Origin: Streptomyces purpureus
GTDB taxonomy: Bacteria > Actinomycetota > Actinomycetes > Streptomycetales > Streptomycetaceae
Length of the DNA: 64,000 nucleotides
Reading direction: 5' to 3'
Assembly: GCF_014648195.1 (NCBI RefSeq)
Contig: NZ_BMQQ01000003.1
Span: forward strand, 182,931 to 246,930
The translations under genes were made by a program, and so were the position numbers. Below the pieces are notes generated by a model. It did not search any database. It was not told the DNA's origin and saw nothing but the letters and a program-made list of their open reading frames with translations. Positions 27,434-34,412 of the stretch are shown piece by piece (position 1 is the stretch's first letter; each line of letters begins with the position of its first letter).

Positions 27434-28495
27434 TCAGTGACGCAGGGGGAGTTGGACGACCAGCAGCTTTCCGGCCATGGTCACGCCGCCGTCCATCGCG
27501 ATGGCGAGACCGTCGGCGTACACATGCGGCTCCTCGACGATCGGCCGGGCGGCCTCGCCCTCGGCGTCCTCGGTGCCGACCTCACCCAGCAGGTACGGGA
27601 TGGGGCTGTGACCGTGCACCACCCGCCCGCCGCCGTAGGTCGACAGGAGCTCCTGCACGGCCTGGGGGCCGCCTTCGTCGCGGAAGGCGAAGCGCTTGGT
27701 GAACTTCCGGAAGAGGTCCCAGCACTCGTCGGCGTCGCCGCGGTTGAGGATCTCGTGGACGGTCTCGTTGACGTCCTCGATGGTCGAGCCGTAGTCGAGG
27801 TAGGCGGTGGTGTCGGAGTGCAGCAGGAGATGGCCGTCCTCCTCCACCACGGCGTCCAGCCGGGACATCCACTGGAGGTGGACGTCCTGGAGGCGGTCCA
27901 TGTCGTGCTTCTGTCCGCCGTTGAGGAGCCAGGCGGCCTGGAAGGTGGCGGTGCCGGCGCCGGAGTTCACCGGGGTGTCGGCGAAGCGCTTGGCGCCGAT
28001 GAGCAGCAGCTCGTGGTTGCCCATCAGGGCCTTGCAGTAGCCGCCGGCCGCGGCGGCCTCGGCGGACAGCCGCATGACGAGGTCGATCACGCCGATGCCG
28101 TCGGGGCCCCGGTCGGTGAAGTCGCCGAGGAACCAGAGCCGGGAGTTGCCGGCCGCCCAGTTCCCGTCGGCGTCGATCAGCTCCTGCTCACGCAGGGCGG
28201 CGACGAGTTCGTCGAGATAGCCATGGACGTCGCCCACCACGTAGAGCGGGCCGAGGCCCTCGGGGGCGACGGGCACCTCGGAGGGGGAGACCCTCACCTG
28301 CACGGTGTCACCTCGGTTGATCACCGGAAGGTCCCGCGCGGTGGGGGTGTAGCCCTCCGGGAACTGGTCGTCGGGGAAGGCGTCGCCAGGGTGGCCGACG
28401 TGTCCCTGCACGGGCACGCGCGCGTACGGCGGTACCCGGAAGTCACGCAACGTGGCCGTCCGCACCACGGCTTCCTGCCCGGCCCCCTGAGTCAT
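27434..28495 (-). CDS. Metallophosphoesterase (PPP-type serine/threonine phosphatase fold)
   Basis: The 353-residue protein contains the three PPP motifs in order: VVGDVHGY near residue 88, LGDFTDRGPDG near 122 and MGNHELLL near 156. Later HGHSPI near 295 supplies further metal ligands. Such enzymes use two metals to hydrolyse phosphoesters; protein phosphatase or bis(nucleosyl)tetraphosphatase activity are both possible. The first 75 residues form a unique N-terminal part. ATG 28495 has GGAGGGG upstream; the open frame continues to 28558. The LacI gene lies upstream beyond a terminator. Confidence 0.87.
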   Translation of the reverse strand: MTQGAGQEAVVRTATLRDFRVPPYARVPVQGHVGHPGDAFPDDQFPEGYTPTARDLPVINRGDTVQVRVSPSEVPVAPEGLGPLYVVGDVHGYLDELVAALREQELIDADGNWAAGNSRLWFLGDFTDRGPDGIGVIDLVMRLSAEAAAAGGYCKALMGNHELLLIGAKRFADTPVNSGAGTATFQAAWLLNGGQKHDMDRLQDVHLQWMSRLDAVVEEDGHLLLHSDTTAYLDYGSTIEDVNETVHEILNRGDADECWDLFRKFTKRFAFRDEGGPQAVQELLSTYGGGRVVHGHSPIPYLLGEVGTEDAEGEAARPIVEEPHVYADGLAIAMDGGVTMAGKLLVVQLPLRH

Positions 28496-28604
28496 CGACC
28501 CCTCCACCACCGTCGTGACGCCCTGCACACGTGGACCGGCCTGGTCGGGGTCGTCCACGGTGTCGTGCGCCCATCATAGGAATGAGGCTCCTCCTGTGTG
28601 ACGC

Positions 28605-28637
28605 ACCAGGGGTGGTGAATCATGGTCCACCCCTGGT
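28605..28637 (-). terminator. Terminator after the LacI gene
   Basis: ACCAGGGGTGG (28605-28615) pairs perfectly with 28627-28637 around an 11-nt loop. It lies 32 bp after the LacI stop and before the phosphatase start, so the two genes are probably separate transcripts. Confidence 0.7.
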
Positions 28638-28668
28638 TCACCGGTTGTTTCGCCCCAATTGAGAAGGT

Positions 28669-29775
28669 CTAGTCCTGCGAAGGAGACCGGGGCGGGCTGA
28701 CCGTCGTCCGTGGCGAGCGTCTCTGCGAGGACGTCCGGACGATGAGTTCGGTCGGTATCACCTGCTCGACCGGGCCGTCGGTGTCGATCCCCTCGATGGC
28801 GTCGATGAGGAGCTGGACGACGGCGGTACCGATCCGGCGTGGTTTGAGCGAGAGCGTGGTGATGGGCGGTTCGGTGTTCGCGTAGACCGTGGACTCGCTG
28901 CAGCAGACCAGCAGGAGATCGTCGGGGACGCGCAGGCCGTACCGGCGGGCGGCGGCCAGCAGATCGGTGCCGTTCGGGTCGAAGAGACCGTAGACGGCGT
29001 CGGGGCGGTCGGGGCGGGCGAGGAGCCGGTCGGCGGCGACGGCGCCCGCACACGGGTCGTGCGCGGGGTAGGCCTCGTAGACAGGGTCCTGTCCGACCCG
29101 CTCGCACCAGTTGAGGTAGGCGGTGGTGGACAGGCGGGTGTACGTGTCGGTGGTGGTGCCGGTGAGCAGACCGATCCGGCGGGCGCCGGCGGCGGCGAGA
29201 TGGTCGAGCAGGTCGAGGACGGCGGCTTCGTGGTCGTTGTCGACCCAGGCGGTCACCGGGAGGGTGCCGGCCGGGCGTCCGTCGGAGACGACGGGCAGGC
29301 CCTGGCGGACGAGCTCGGTGACGACCGGGTCGTGGTCGGAGGGGTCGATGACGACGGTGCCGTCGAGGGCGACGTTCGACCAGACGTCATGGCGTGAGGT
29401 GGCGGGCAGGATGACGAGTGCGTAGCCGCGCGCGAGCGCGGCCGAGGTCGCTGCTCTCGCCATCTCTGCGAAGTACGCGAATTCGGTGAAGGTGAAAGGT
29501 TCATCCCCGTAGGTCGTCACGGTCAGGCCGATGAGCCCTGACTTGCCGGTACGGAGCGTTCGGGCCGCCGCGGATGGGCGATAGCCCAGCCGGTCGGCGA
29601 CCTCGCGGACGTGGCGGCGGGTGGCATCCGGGAGCCGGCCCTTGCCGTTGAGCGCGTCGGAGACAGTCGTGATGGAGACTCCGGCTGCGGCGGCCACGTC
29701 CCGGATGCCCGCTCGGCCCTGCCGGCTTCCCCGGGTCTGTGCCCGGCTCACCTGGTGCTTCCCTGCTGCTGTCAT
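28669..29775 (-). CDS. LacI family transcriptional regulator
   Basis: The 368-residue protein has a basic 20-residue N-terminus, then the LacI helix-turn-helix and hinge (IRDVAAAAGVSITTVSDALN, then LPDATRRHVREVADRLGYRPSAAARTLRTG, about 24-80). The periplasmic-binding-protein-like effector domain follows. The helix-turn-helix YQ/VS recognition residues read ITTVS. Ligand and targets are unknown; no sugar genes are adjacent. ATG 29775 lacks a binding site, and TACTAT on its strand (29785-29790) lies 9 nt before it, so the leader may be only 2-3 nt. Confidence 0.9.
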   Translation of the reverse strand: MTAAGKHQVSRAQTRGSRQGRAGIRDVAAAAGVSITTVSDALNGKGRLPDATRRHVREVADRLGYRPSAAARTLRTGKSGLIGLTVTTYGDEPFTFTEFAYFAEMARAATSAALARGYALVILPATSRHDVWSNVALDGTVVIDPSDHDPVVTELVRQGLPVVSDGRPAGTLPVTAWVDNDHEAAVLDLLDHLAAAGARRIGLLTGTTTDTYTRLSTTAYLNWCERVGQDPVYEAYPAHDPCAGAVAADRLLARPDRPDAVYGLFDPNGTDLLAAARRYGLRVPDDLLLVCCSESTVYANTEPPITTLSLKPRRIGTAVVQLLIDAIEGIDTDGPVEQVIPTELIVRTSSQRRSPRTTVSPPRSPSQD

Positions 29776-30155
29776 GGCGAGCCGATAGTAGGGCGAGGGC
29801 GGGTGGTTGGGCCGGTCGCATATTCACTCGTTGACAGGCACGTTTCTGCATGATCGTTCATGGTCAAAAGCCATAGAACAGCAGGTAGTTGGGGGTGTGG
29901 ACATGGGGCCTGAGGTTGTCGACACGCATGGGCCTACCAAATGCCGGATGTTGCGAAGAGGTCTCAACTCACTACTACGGGCGACGCGCGCCAGGGCGCT
30001 CGCCACCGGCGCGCGCCAGGATGGCTAGCGCTCCCCCTTCGTCGCGCCCTGGCGCGAGGTTCCGCACAGGTTGCCTGCGGCAGCCCATTCGCAGGGGAGG
30101 CGAATCCTCATAAGGTGAGGAGTATTGGTGGTACGGACGGTCGAGGAGGACCACA
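29776..30155. other. 380-bp intergenic region with GC-rich inverted repeats
   Basis: A consensus -35 box TTGACA lies at 29831-29836, but a -10 box at 16-18 bp is poor. CGCGCCAGGGCGC at 29987-29999 and its exact complement at 30044-30056 could form a 13-bp stem around 44 nt, and a third partial copy (GCGCGCCAGG) is at 30011-30020. A 41-codon frame from ATG 29903 to TAG 30028 (starting MGPEVVDTHG) overlaps the repeats; it has GGGGGTGTGG upstream but no other support. The region is the leader or promoter zone of hisC. Confidence 0.35.
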
Positions 30156-31250
30156 GTGAGCGAGACGAGCCCGCGCGGGACGAGCCCGAAGCTGCGCGCC
30201 GAGCTGGACGGCATTCCCACCTACAAGCCGGGCAAGCCGGCTGCCGCGGGTGGGCCGGTCGCGTACAAGCTGTCCTCCAACGAGAACCCGTACCCGCCGC
30301 TGACCGGCGTCATGGAGAGCGCGCTGGCGGCGGCCGCCGGCTTCAACCGCTACCCGGACATGGCCTGCACGGGTCTGATGAACGAGCTCGCGGAGCGCTT
30401 CGGGGTGCCGGTGTCGCACTTGGCGACCGGCACCGGCTCGGTCGGGGTCGCCCAGTCGCTGCTGCAGTCCACCTCGGGCCCGGGCGACGAGGTGATCTAC
30501 GCCTGGCGGTCCTTCGAGGCGTACCCGATCATCACCCAGATCTCGGGCGCCACCTCGGTGCGGGTGCCGCTGACCGATGGTGACGTGCACGACCTGGACG
30601 CGATGGCGGAGGCGATCACCGACCGGACCCGGCTGATCTTCGTCTGCAACCCGAACAACCCCACCGGGACGGCTGTGCGCCGCGCCGAGCTGGAGCGGTT
30701 CCTGGACCGGGTGCCGTCGGACGTGCTGGTCGTGCTGGACGAGGCCTACCGCGAGTTCGTGCGGGACGTCGAGGTGCCGGACGGCATCGAGATCTACCGG
30801 GACCGTCCGAACGTGGCGGTGCTGCGGACCTTCTCCAAGGCGTACGGCCTGGCCGGGCTGCGGGTCGGTTTCGCGGTGGCCCATGAGCCGGTGGCGGCGG
30901 CGCTGCGCAAGACCGCGGTGCCGTTCGGGGTGAGCCAGCTCGCGCAGGACGCGGCGGTGGCCTCGCTACGGGCGGAGGACGAACTGCTGGGCCGGGTCGG
31001 CTCGTTGGTCTGCGAGCGGACCCGGGTCTACGAGGGCCTTGTGGGCCAGGGCTGGACCGTTCCCGACACGCAGGCGAACTTCGTCTGGCTGCGGCTGGGT
31101 GAGCGGACCGTCGACTTCGCGGCGGCCTGCGAGCGGGCCGGTGTGGTGGTGCGGCCGTTCGCGGGCGAGGGTGTGCGGGTCACCATCGGGGAGACCGAGG
31201 CCAACGACCTGTTCCTGAAGGTGGCCGAGGGCTTCCGCAAGGAGGGCTGA
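30156..31250 (+). CDS. hisC: Histidinol-phosphate / aromatic aminotransferase
   Basis: The 364-residue protein is a class II PLP aminotransferase: [11 protein letters not shown] near residue 38, [11 protein letters not shown] near 165, [10 protein letters not shown] near 195, the PLP lysine in [16 protein letters not shown] near 228, and [10 protein letters not shown] near 308. It could act on histidinol phosphate or on phenylpyruvate; this copy stands outside a his operon, so the aromatic role is plausible. GAGGAGGA lies 5 nt before GTG 30156, a strong ribosome binding site. The convergent cyclophilin-like gene ends 29 bp downstream. Confidence 0.88.
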   Translation: MSETSPRGTSPKLRAELDGIPTYKPGKPAAAGGPVAYKLSSNENPYPPLTGVMESALAAAAGFNRYPDMACTGLMNELAERFGVPVSHLATGTGSVGVAQSLLQSTSGPGDEVIYAWRSFEAYPIITQISGATSVRVPLTDGDVHDLDAMAEAITDRTRLIFVCNPNNPTGTAVRRAELERFLDRVPSDVLVVLDEAYREFVRDVEVPDGIEIYRDRPNVAVLRTFSKAYGLAGLRVGFAVAHEPVAAALRKTAVPFGVSQLAQDAAVASLRAEDELLGRVGSLVCERTRVYEGLVGQGWTVPDTQANFVWLRLGERTVDFAAACERAGVVVRPFAGEGVRVTIGETEANDLFLKVAEGFRKEG

Positions 31251-31279
31251 GTCCGACGGGGGCCGGCCGGGAGGTCGGC

Positions 31280-31654
31280 TCAGTCGTCGGCGAGCTCGAC
31301 GCGGATCGGGTCGCCGTCGCGGACGGTGGCGAGATGGCGCGGGTCGCCGTCGATCTCTCCGAGGAGGTTGCAGGGGCTCGCGAGGCGGCATTCGTCGCCC
31401 CGGGAGATCGGTGTGGGGCCGTAGGGGAGCGCGAGCGCGTCGCCGTCGGTCCAGAAGGCGACGGTGCCCGGCTCCACCACCTGTTGTGCGCCGGCTTCGC
31501 GTGCGGCGGAGACCGGAGTGTCGAAATAGACCTCCTCGCCCCAGGTGCGGGCGGTGGAGGAGATCGGGAGAACCCCCGCGAGCGCTTTGCTCGTGGGGGT
31601 TTCTTCGAGGGTCGCGGTGAGGTGCCCGGCGGGCCAGGAGATACGGATCTTCAT
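31280..31654 (-). CDS. Cyclophilin-like fold protein
   Basis: The 124-residue protein matches the small bacterial cyclophilin-like family: it opens MKIRISWPAGHLTATLEETP, has GEEVYFDTPV near 39, and PGTVAFWTDGDALALPYGPTP near 62-82. The fold resembles peptidyl-prolyl isomerases, but catalytic residues are not conserved in this family; function unknown. A 17-bp perfect inverted repeat with a -10-like TATTGT lies just upstream of ATG 31654, so it is probably under dedicated regulation. It is divergent from cydA. Confidence 0.8.
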   Translation of the reverse strand: MKIRISWPAGHLTATLEETPTSKALAGVLPISSTARTWGEEVYFDTPVSAAREAGAQQVVEPGTVAFWTDGDALALPYGPTPISRGDECRLASPCNLLGEIDGDPRHLATVRDGDPIRVELADD

Positions 31655-31662
31655 GGGCCGGA

Positions 31663-31679
31663 TTCAACAATATGTTGAA
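31663..31679. promoter_or_regulatory. Palindromic operator upstream of the cyclophilin-like gene
   Basis: TTCAACA-ATA-TGTTGAA is a perfect inverted repeat 9 bp before ATG 31654. Read on the minus strand it contains TATTGT, a plausible -10 box 12 nt before the start codon. It is AT-rich against the GC-rich surroundings. The regulator is unknown. Confidence 0.55.
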
Positions 31680-31757
31680 GTCCCTGGGAAGAGGTACCCG
31701 CCGGTAACGCACCCCCCTTGCCAGTACGGATTTCGTATGAGACATAATGCTTGTGAA

Positions 31758-31773
31758 TGTGAACGCGTTCACA
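31758..31773. promoter_or_regulatory. Rex operator (ROP) of the cydABCD operon
   Basis: TGTGAACGCGTTCACA is an exact match to the Rex operator consensus TGTGAACNNNTTCACA. Rex is the NADH/NAD+-sensing repressor described in S. coelicolor with cydABCD as a direct target. A -10-like CATAAT lies at 31743-31748, so Rex bound here would block the early transcribed region. The overlapping TTGTGAATGTGAA adds an extra half-site. Confidence 0.92.
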
Positions 31774-31856
31774 AGCGTGTCCTGGTCATCCCGAAATGGG
31801 CGGGATCAAGAGTGGCAAAACCCCGACGTGACCACGCGATGTGAGGAGAAGACGAC

Positions 31857-33365
31857 GTGGATCTAGCTCTGGCGCCAGAAACACTGGCGCGATGGCAGTT
31901 CGGCATCACCACCGTCTACCACTTCCTTTTCGTCCCTCTGACGATCTCGCTCGCCGCGCTCACGGCGGGTCTCCAGACCGCCTGGGTGCGCACGGAGAAG
32001 GAGAAGTACCTCAAGGCGACCAAGTTCTGGGGCAAGCTGTTCCTGATCAACATCGCCATGGGTGTGGTCACCGGCATCGTCCAGGAGTTCCAGTTCGGCA
32101 TGAACTGGTCGGACTACTCGCGCTTCGTCGGTGACGTCTTCGGTGCCCCGCTCGCCTTCGAGGCGCTGATCGCCTTCTTCTTCGAGTCCACGTTCATCGG
32201 CCTGTGGATCTTCGGCTGGGACAAGCTGCCGAAGAAGATCCACCTGGCGTGCATGTGGATGGTCTCCATCGGCACGATCCTGTCCGCGTACTTCATCCTG
32301 GCCGCCAACTCCTGGATGCAGCACCCGGTCGGCTACCGCATGAACGAAGAGCGCGGCCGGGCGGAGCTCACGGACTTCTGGCTGGTGCTCACCCAGAACA
32401 CGGCCCTGACCCAGTTCTTCCACACCATGACGGCGGCCTTCCTCGTCGGCGGCGGCTTCATGGTCGGCATATCCGCCTTCCACCTGGCCCGCAAGAAGCA
32501 CGTCACCGTGATGCGGACCTCGCTCCGGCTCGGCCTGATCACGCTGATCATCGCCGGACTCGGCACCGCCATCAGCGGTGACCTGCTCGGCAAGGTCATG
32601 TACAAGCAGCAGCCCATGAAGATGGCGGCCGCCGAGGCGCTCTGGGACGGCGAGGCGCCGGCACCCTTCTCGGTCTTCGCGTACGGCGACGTCGACAAGG
32701 GCCACAACAAGGTCGCGATCGAGATCCCGGGCGTGCTGTCCTTCCTGGCCAACGGCGACTTCACCTCGCACGTCCCGGGCATCAACGACGTCAACAAGCA
32801 GATGCAGGAGAAGTACGGCCCGGGCGACTACCGGCCCAACATCCCGGTCGCCTACTGGGGCTTCCGCTGGATGATCGGCTTCGGCATGGCGTCCCTCTCC
32901 ATCGGAATGCTCGGCCTCTGGCTGACCCGGAAGAGGTTCCTGCTCCCGTCGGCGCTGCGGACCGGCGAGGACGAGGTCCCGCACCTGGTCCTCTTCCGCA
33001 AGAAGGCTCTCGGCCCCCGGTTCAGCAAGCTGTACTGGCTGGTGGCGCTGTGGACCATGGCCTTCCCGCTGATCGCCAACTCCTGGGGCTGGATCTTCAC
33101 CGAGATGGGCCGGCAGCCCTGGGTCGTCTACGGCGTGCTGCGCACCCGGGACGCGGTCTCCCCCGGTGTCTCGCAGGGCGAGGTGCTCACCTCGATGATC
33201 GTCTTCACCCTGCTGTACGCCGTGCTCGCCGTGATCGAGGTCAGGCTGCTGGTGAAGTACGTGAAGGCCGGACCCCCGGAGCTCACCGAGGCCGACCTCA
33301 ACCCGCCCACCAAGATCGGCGGGGACGACCGTGACCCCGACCGGCCGATGGCCTTCTCGTACTGA
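31857..33365 (+). CDS. cydA: Cytochrome bd quinol oxidase subunit I
   Basis: The 502-residue membrane protein has nine or so helices. Conserved haem ligands are visible: His in TTVYHFLF near residue 22, His in TQFFHTMTAAF near 187, and the GRQPW motif (TEMGRQPWVVYG) near 408. The Q loop is of the short type. CydA oxidises quinol and reduces oxygen with high affinity, supporting growth at low oxygen. GTG 31857 has GAGGAGA 8 nt upstream. The operon is led by the Rex operator at 31758. Confidence 0.97.
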   Translation: MDLALAPETLARWQFGITTVYHFLFVPLTISLAALTAGLQTAWVRTEKEKYLKATKFWGKLFLINIAMGVVTGIVQEFQFGMNWSDYSRFVGDVFGAPLAFEALIAFFFESTFIGLWIFGWDKLPKKIHLACMWMVSIGTILSAYFILAANSWMQHPVGYRMNEERGRAELTDFWLVLTQNTALTQFFHTMTAAFLVGGGFMVGISAFHLARKKHVTVMRTSLRLGLITLIIAGLGTAISGDLLGKVMYKQQPMKMAAAEALWDGEAPAPFSVFAYGDVDKGHNKVAIEIPGVLSFLANGDFTSHVPGINDVNKQMQEKYGPGDYRPNIPVAYWGFRWMIGFGMASLSIGMLGLWLTRKRFLLPSALRTGEDEVPHLVLFRKKALGPRFSKLYWLVALWTMAFPLIANSWGWIFTEMGRQPWVVYGVLRTRDAVSPGVSQGEVLTSMIVFTLLYAVLAVIEVRLLVKYVKAGPPELTEADLNPPTKIGGDDRDPDRPMAFSY

Positions 33366-33383
33366 GGCTGAGGAGAGCGACCC

Positions 33384-34388
33384 ATGGAACTCCACAACGT
33401 TTGGTTCGTGCTCATCGCCGTCCTCTGGATCGGCTACTTCTTCCTCGAAGGCTTCGACTTCGGGATCGGCGTCCTGACCAAGCTGCTCGCCCGCGACCGG
33501 GCCGAGAAGCGTGTCCTGATCAACACCATCGGCCCGGTCTGGGACGGCAACGAGGTGTGGCTGCTCACGGCGGGCGGCGCGACCTTCGCCGCCTTCCCCG
33601 AGTGGTACGCGACGCTGTTCTCCGGCTTCTACCTGCCGCTGCTGCTCATCCTGGTCTGTCTGATCGTGCGCGGTGTCGCCTTCGAGTACCGGGTCAAGCG
33701 CTCCGGGGAGAACTGGCAGCGCAACTGGGAGCACGCGATCTTCTGGACCTCGCTCATCCCGGCCGTGCTCTGGGGGGTGGCCTTCGGCAACATCGTGCGC
33801 GGCGTGAAGATCGACGCGCAGAAGGAGTACGTCGGCAGCCTCTTCGATCTGCTCAACCCGTACGCGCTCCTCGGCGGGCTGGTCACGCTCTTCCTCTTCA
33901 CCTTCCACGGCGCGGTGTTCGCCGCGCTCAAGACGGTCGGTGACATCCGGGAGCGGGCACGCAAGCTGGCGTTCACACTCGGTCTGGCCACGGCGGCGCT
34001 GGCGCTGCTGTTCCTGCTGTGGACGCAGGTCGAGAACGGCGACGGCAAGAGCCTGGTCGCCCTGGCGGTCGCGGTGGCGGCGCTGGTCGGTGCCATCGGA
34101 GCGATCAGGGCCGGGCGCGAGGGATGGTCGTTCGCGCTGTCGGGCGTCACGATCGCTGCCGCGGTGGCGATGCTCTTCCTCACGCTCTTCCCGAACGTCA
34201 TGCCGTCCTCGCTGAACGCCGAGTGGAGCCTCACGGTCACCAACGCCTCGTCCAGCCCGTACACCCTGAAGATCATGACCTGGTGCGCGGCCGTCGCCGC
34301 GCCGCTGGTGATGCTCTACCAGGCCTGGACGTACTGGGTGTTCCGCAAGCGGATCGGCACGCAGCACATCGCCGACTCCGCGCACTAG
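33384..34388 (+). CDS. cydB: Cytochrome bd quinol oxidase subunit II
   Basis: The 334-residue membrane protein starts MELHNVWFVLIAVLWIGYFF and has LEGFDFGIGVL and WDGNEVWLLTAGGATFAAFP, both typical of CydB. It forms a heterodimer with CydA in the membrane. GAGGAG lies 7-12 nt before ATG 33384, 18 bp after cydA. The stop TAG (34386-34388) is followed by the G-rich sequence that serves cydCD, whose start lies inside a parS site. Confidence 0.96.
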   Translation: MELHNVWFVLIAVLWIGYFFLEGFDFGIGVLTKLLARDRAEKRVLINTIGPVWDGNEVWLLTAGGATFAAFPEWYATLFSGFYLPLLLILVCLIVRGVAFEYRVKRSGENWQRNWEHAIFWTSLIPAVLWGVAFGNIVRGVKIDAQKEYVGSLFDLLNPYALLGGLVTLFLFTFHGAVFAALKTVGDIRERARKLAFTLGLATAALALLFLLWTQVENGDGKSLVALAVAVAALVGAIGAIRAGREGWSFALSGVTIAAAVAMLFLTLFPNVMPSSLNAEWSLTVTNASSSPYTLKIMTWCAAVAAPLVMLYQAWTYWVFRKRIGTQHIADSAH

Positions 34389-34396
34389 TGGGGGAA

Positions 34397-34412
34397 TGTT
34401 TCACGTGAAACC
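34397..34412. promoter_or_regulatory. parS: parS site 5, containing the cydCD start codon
   Basis: TGTTTCACGTGAAACC holds the exact 14-bp core (34398-34411). The GTG at 34405-34407, in the centre CACGTG, is the best start codon of cydCD. The site is inside the cydABCD operon, between cydB and cydCD. Confidence 0.95.

Noticed and set aside
34396..34404. ATG 34396 as the cydCD start
   Set aside because: The purine-rich binding site directly touches this ATG (no spacer), while the in-frame GTG 34405 is 9 nt away. It remains a possible alternative.
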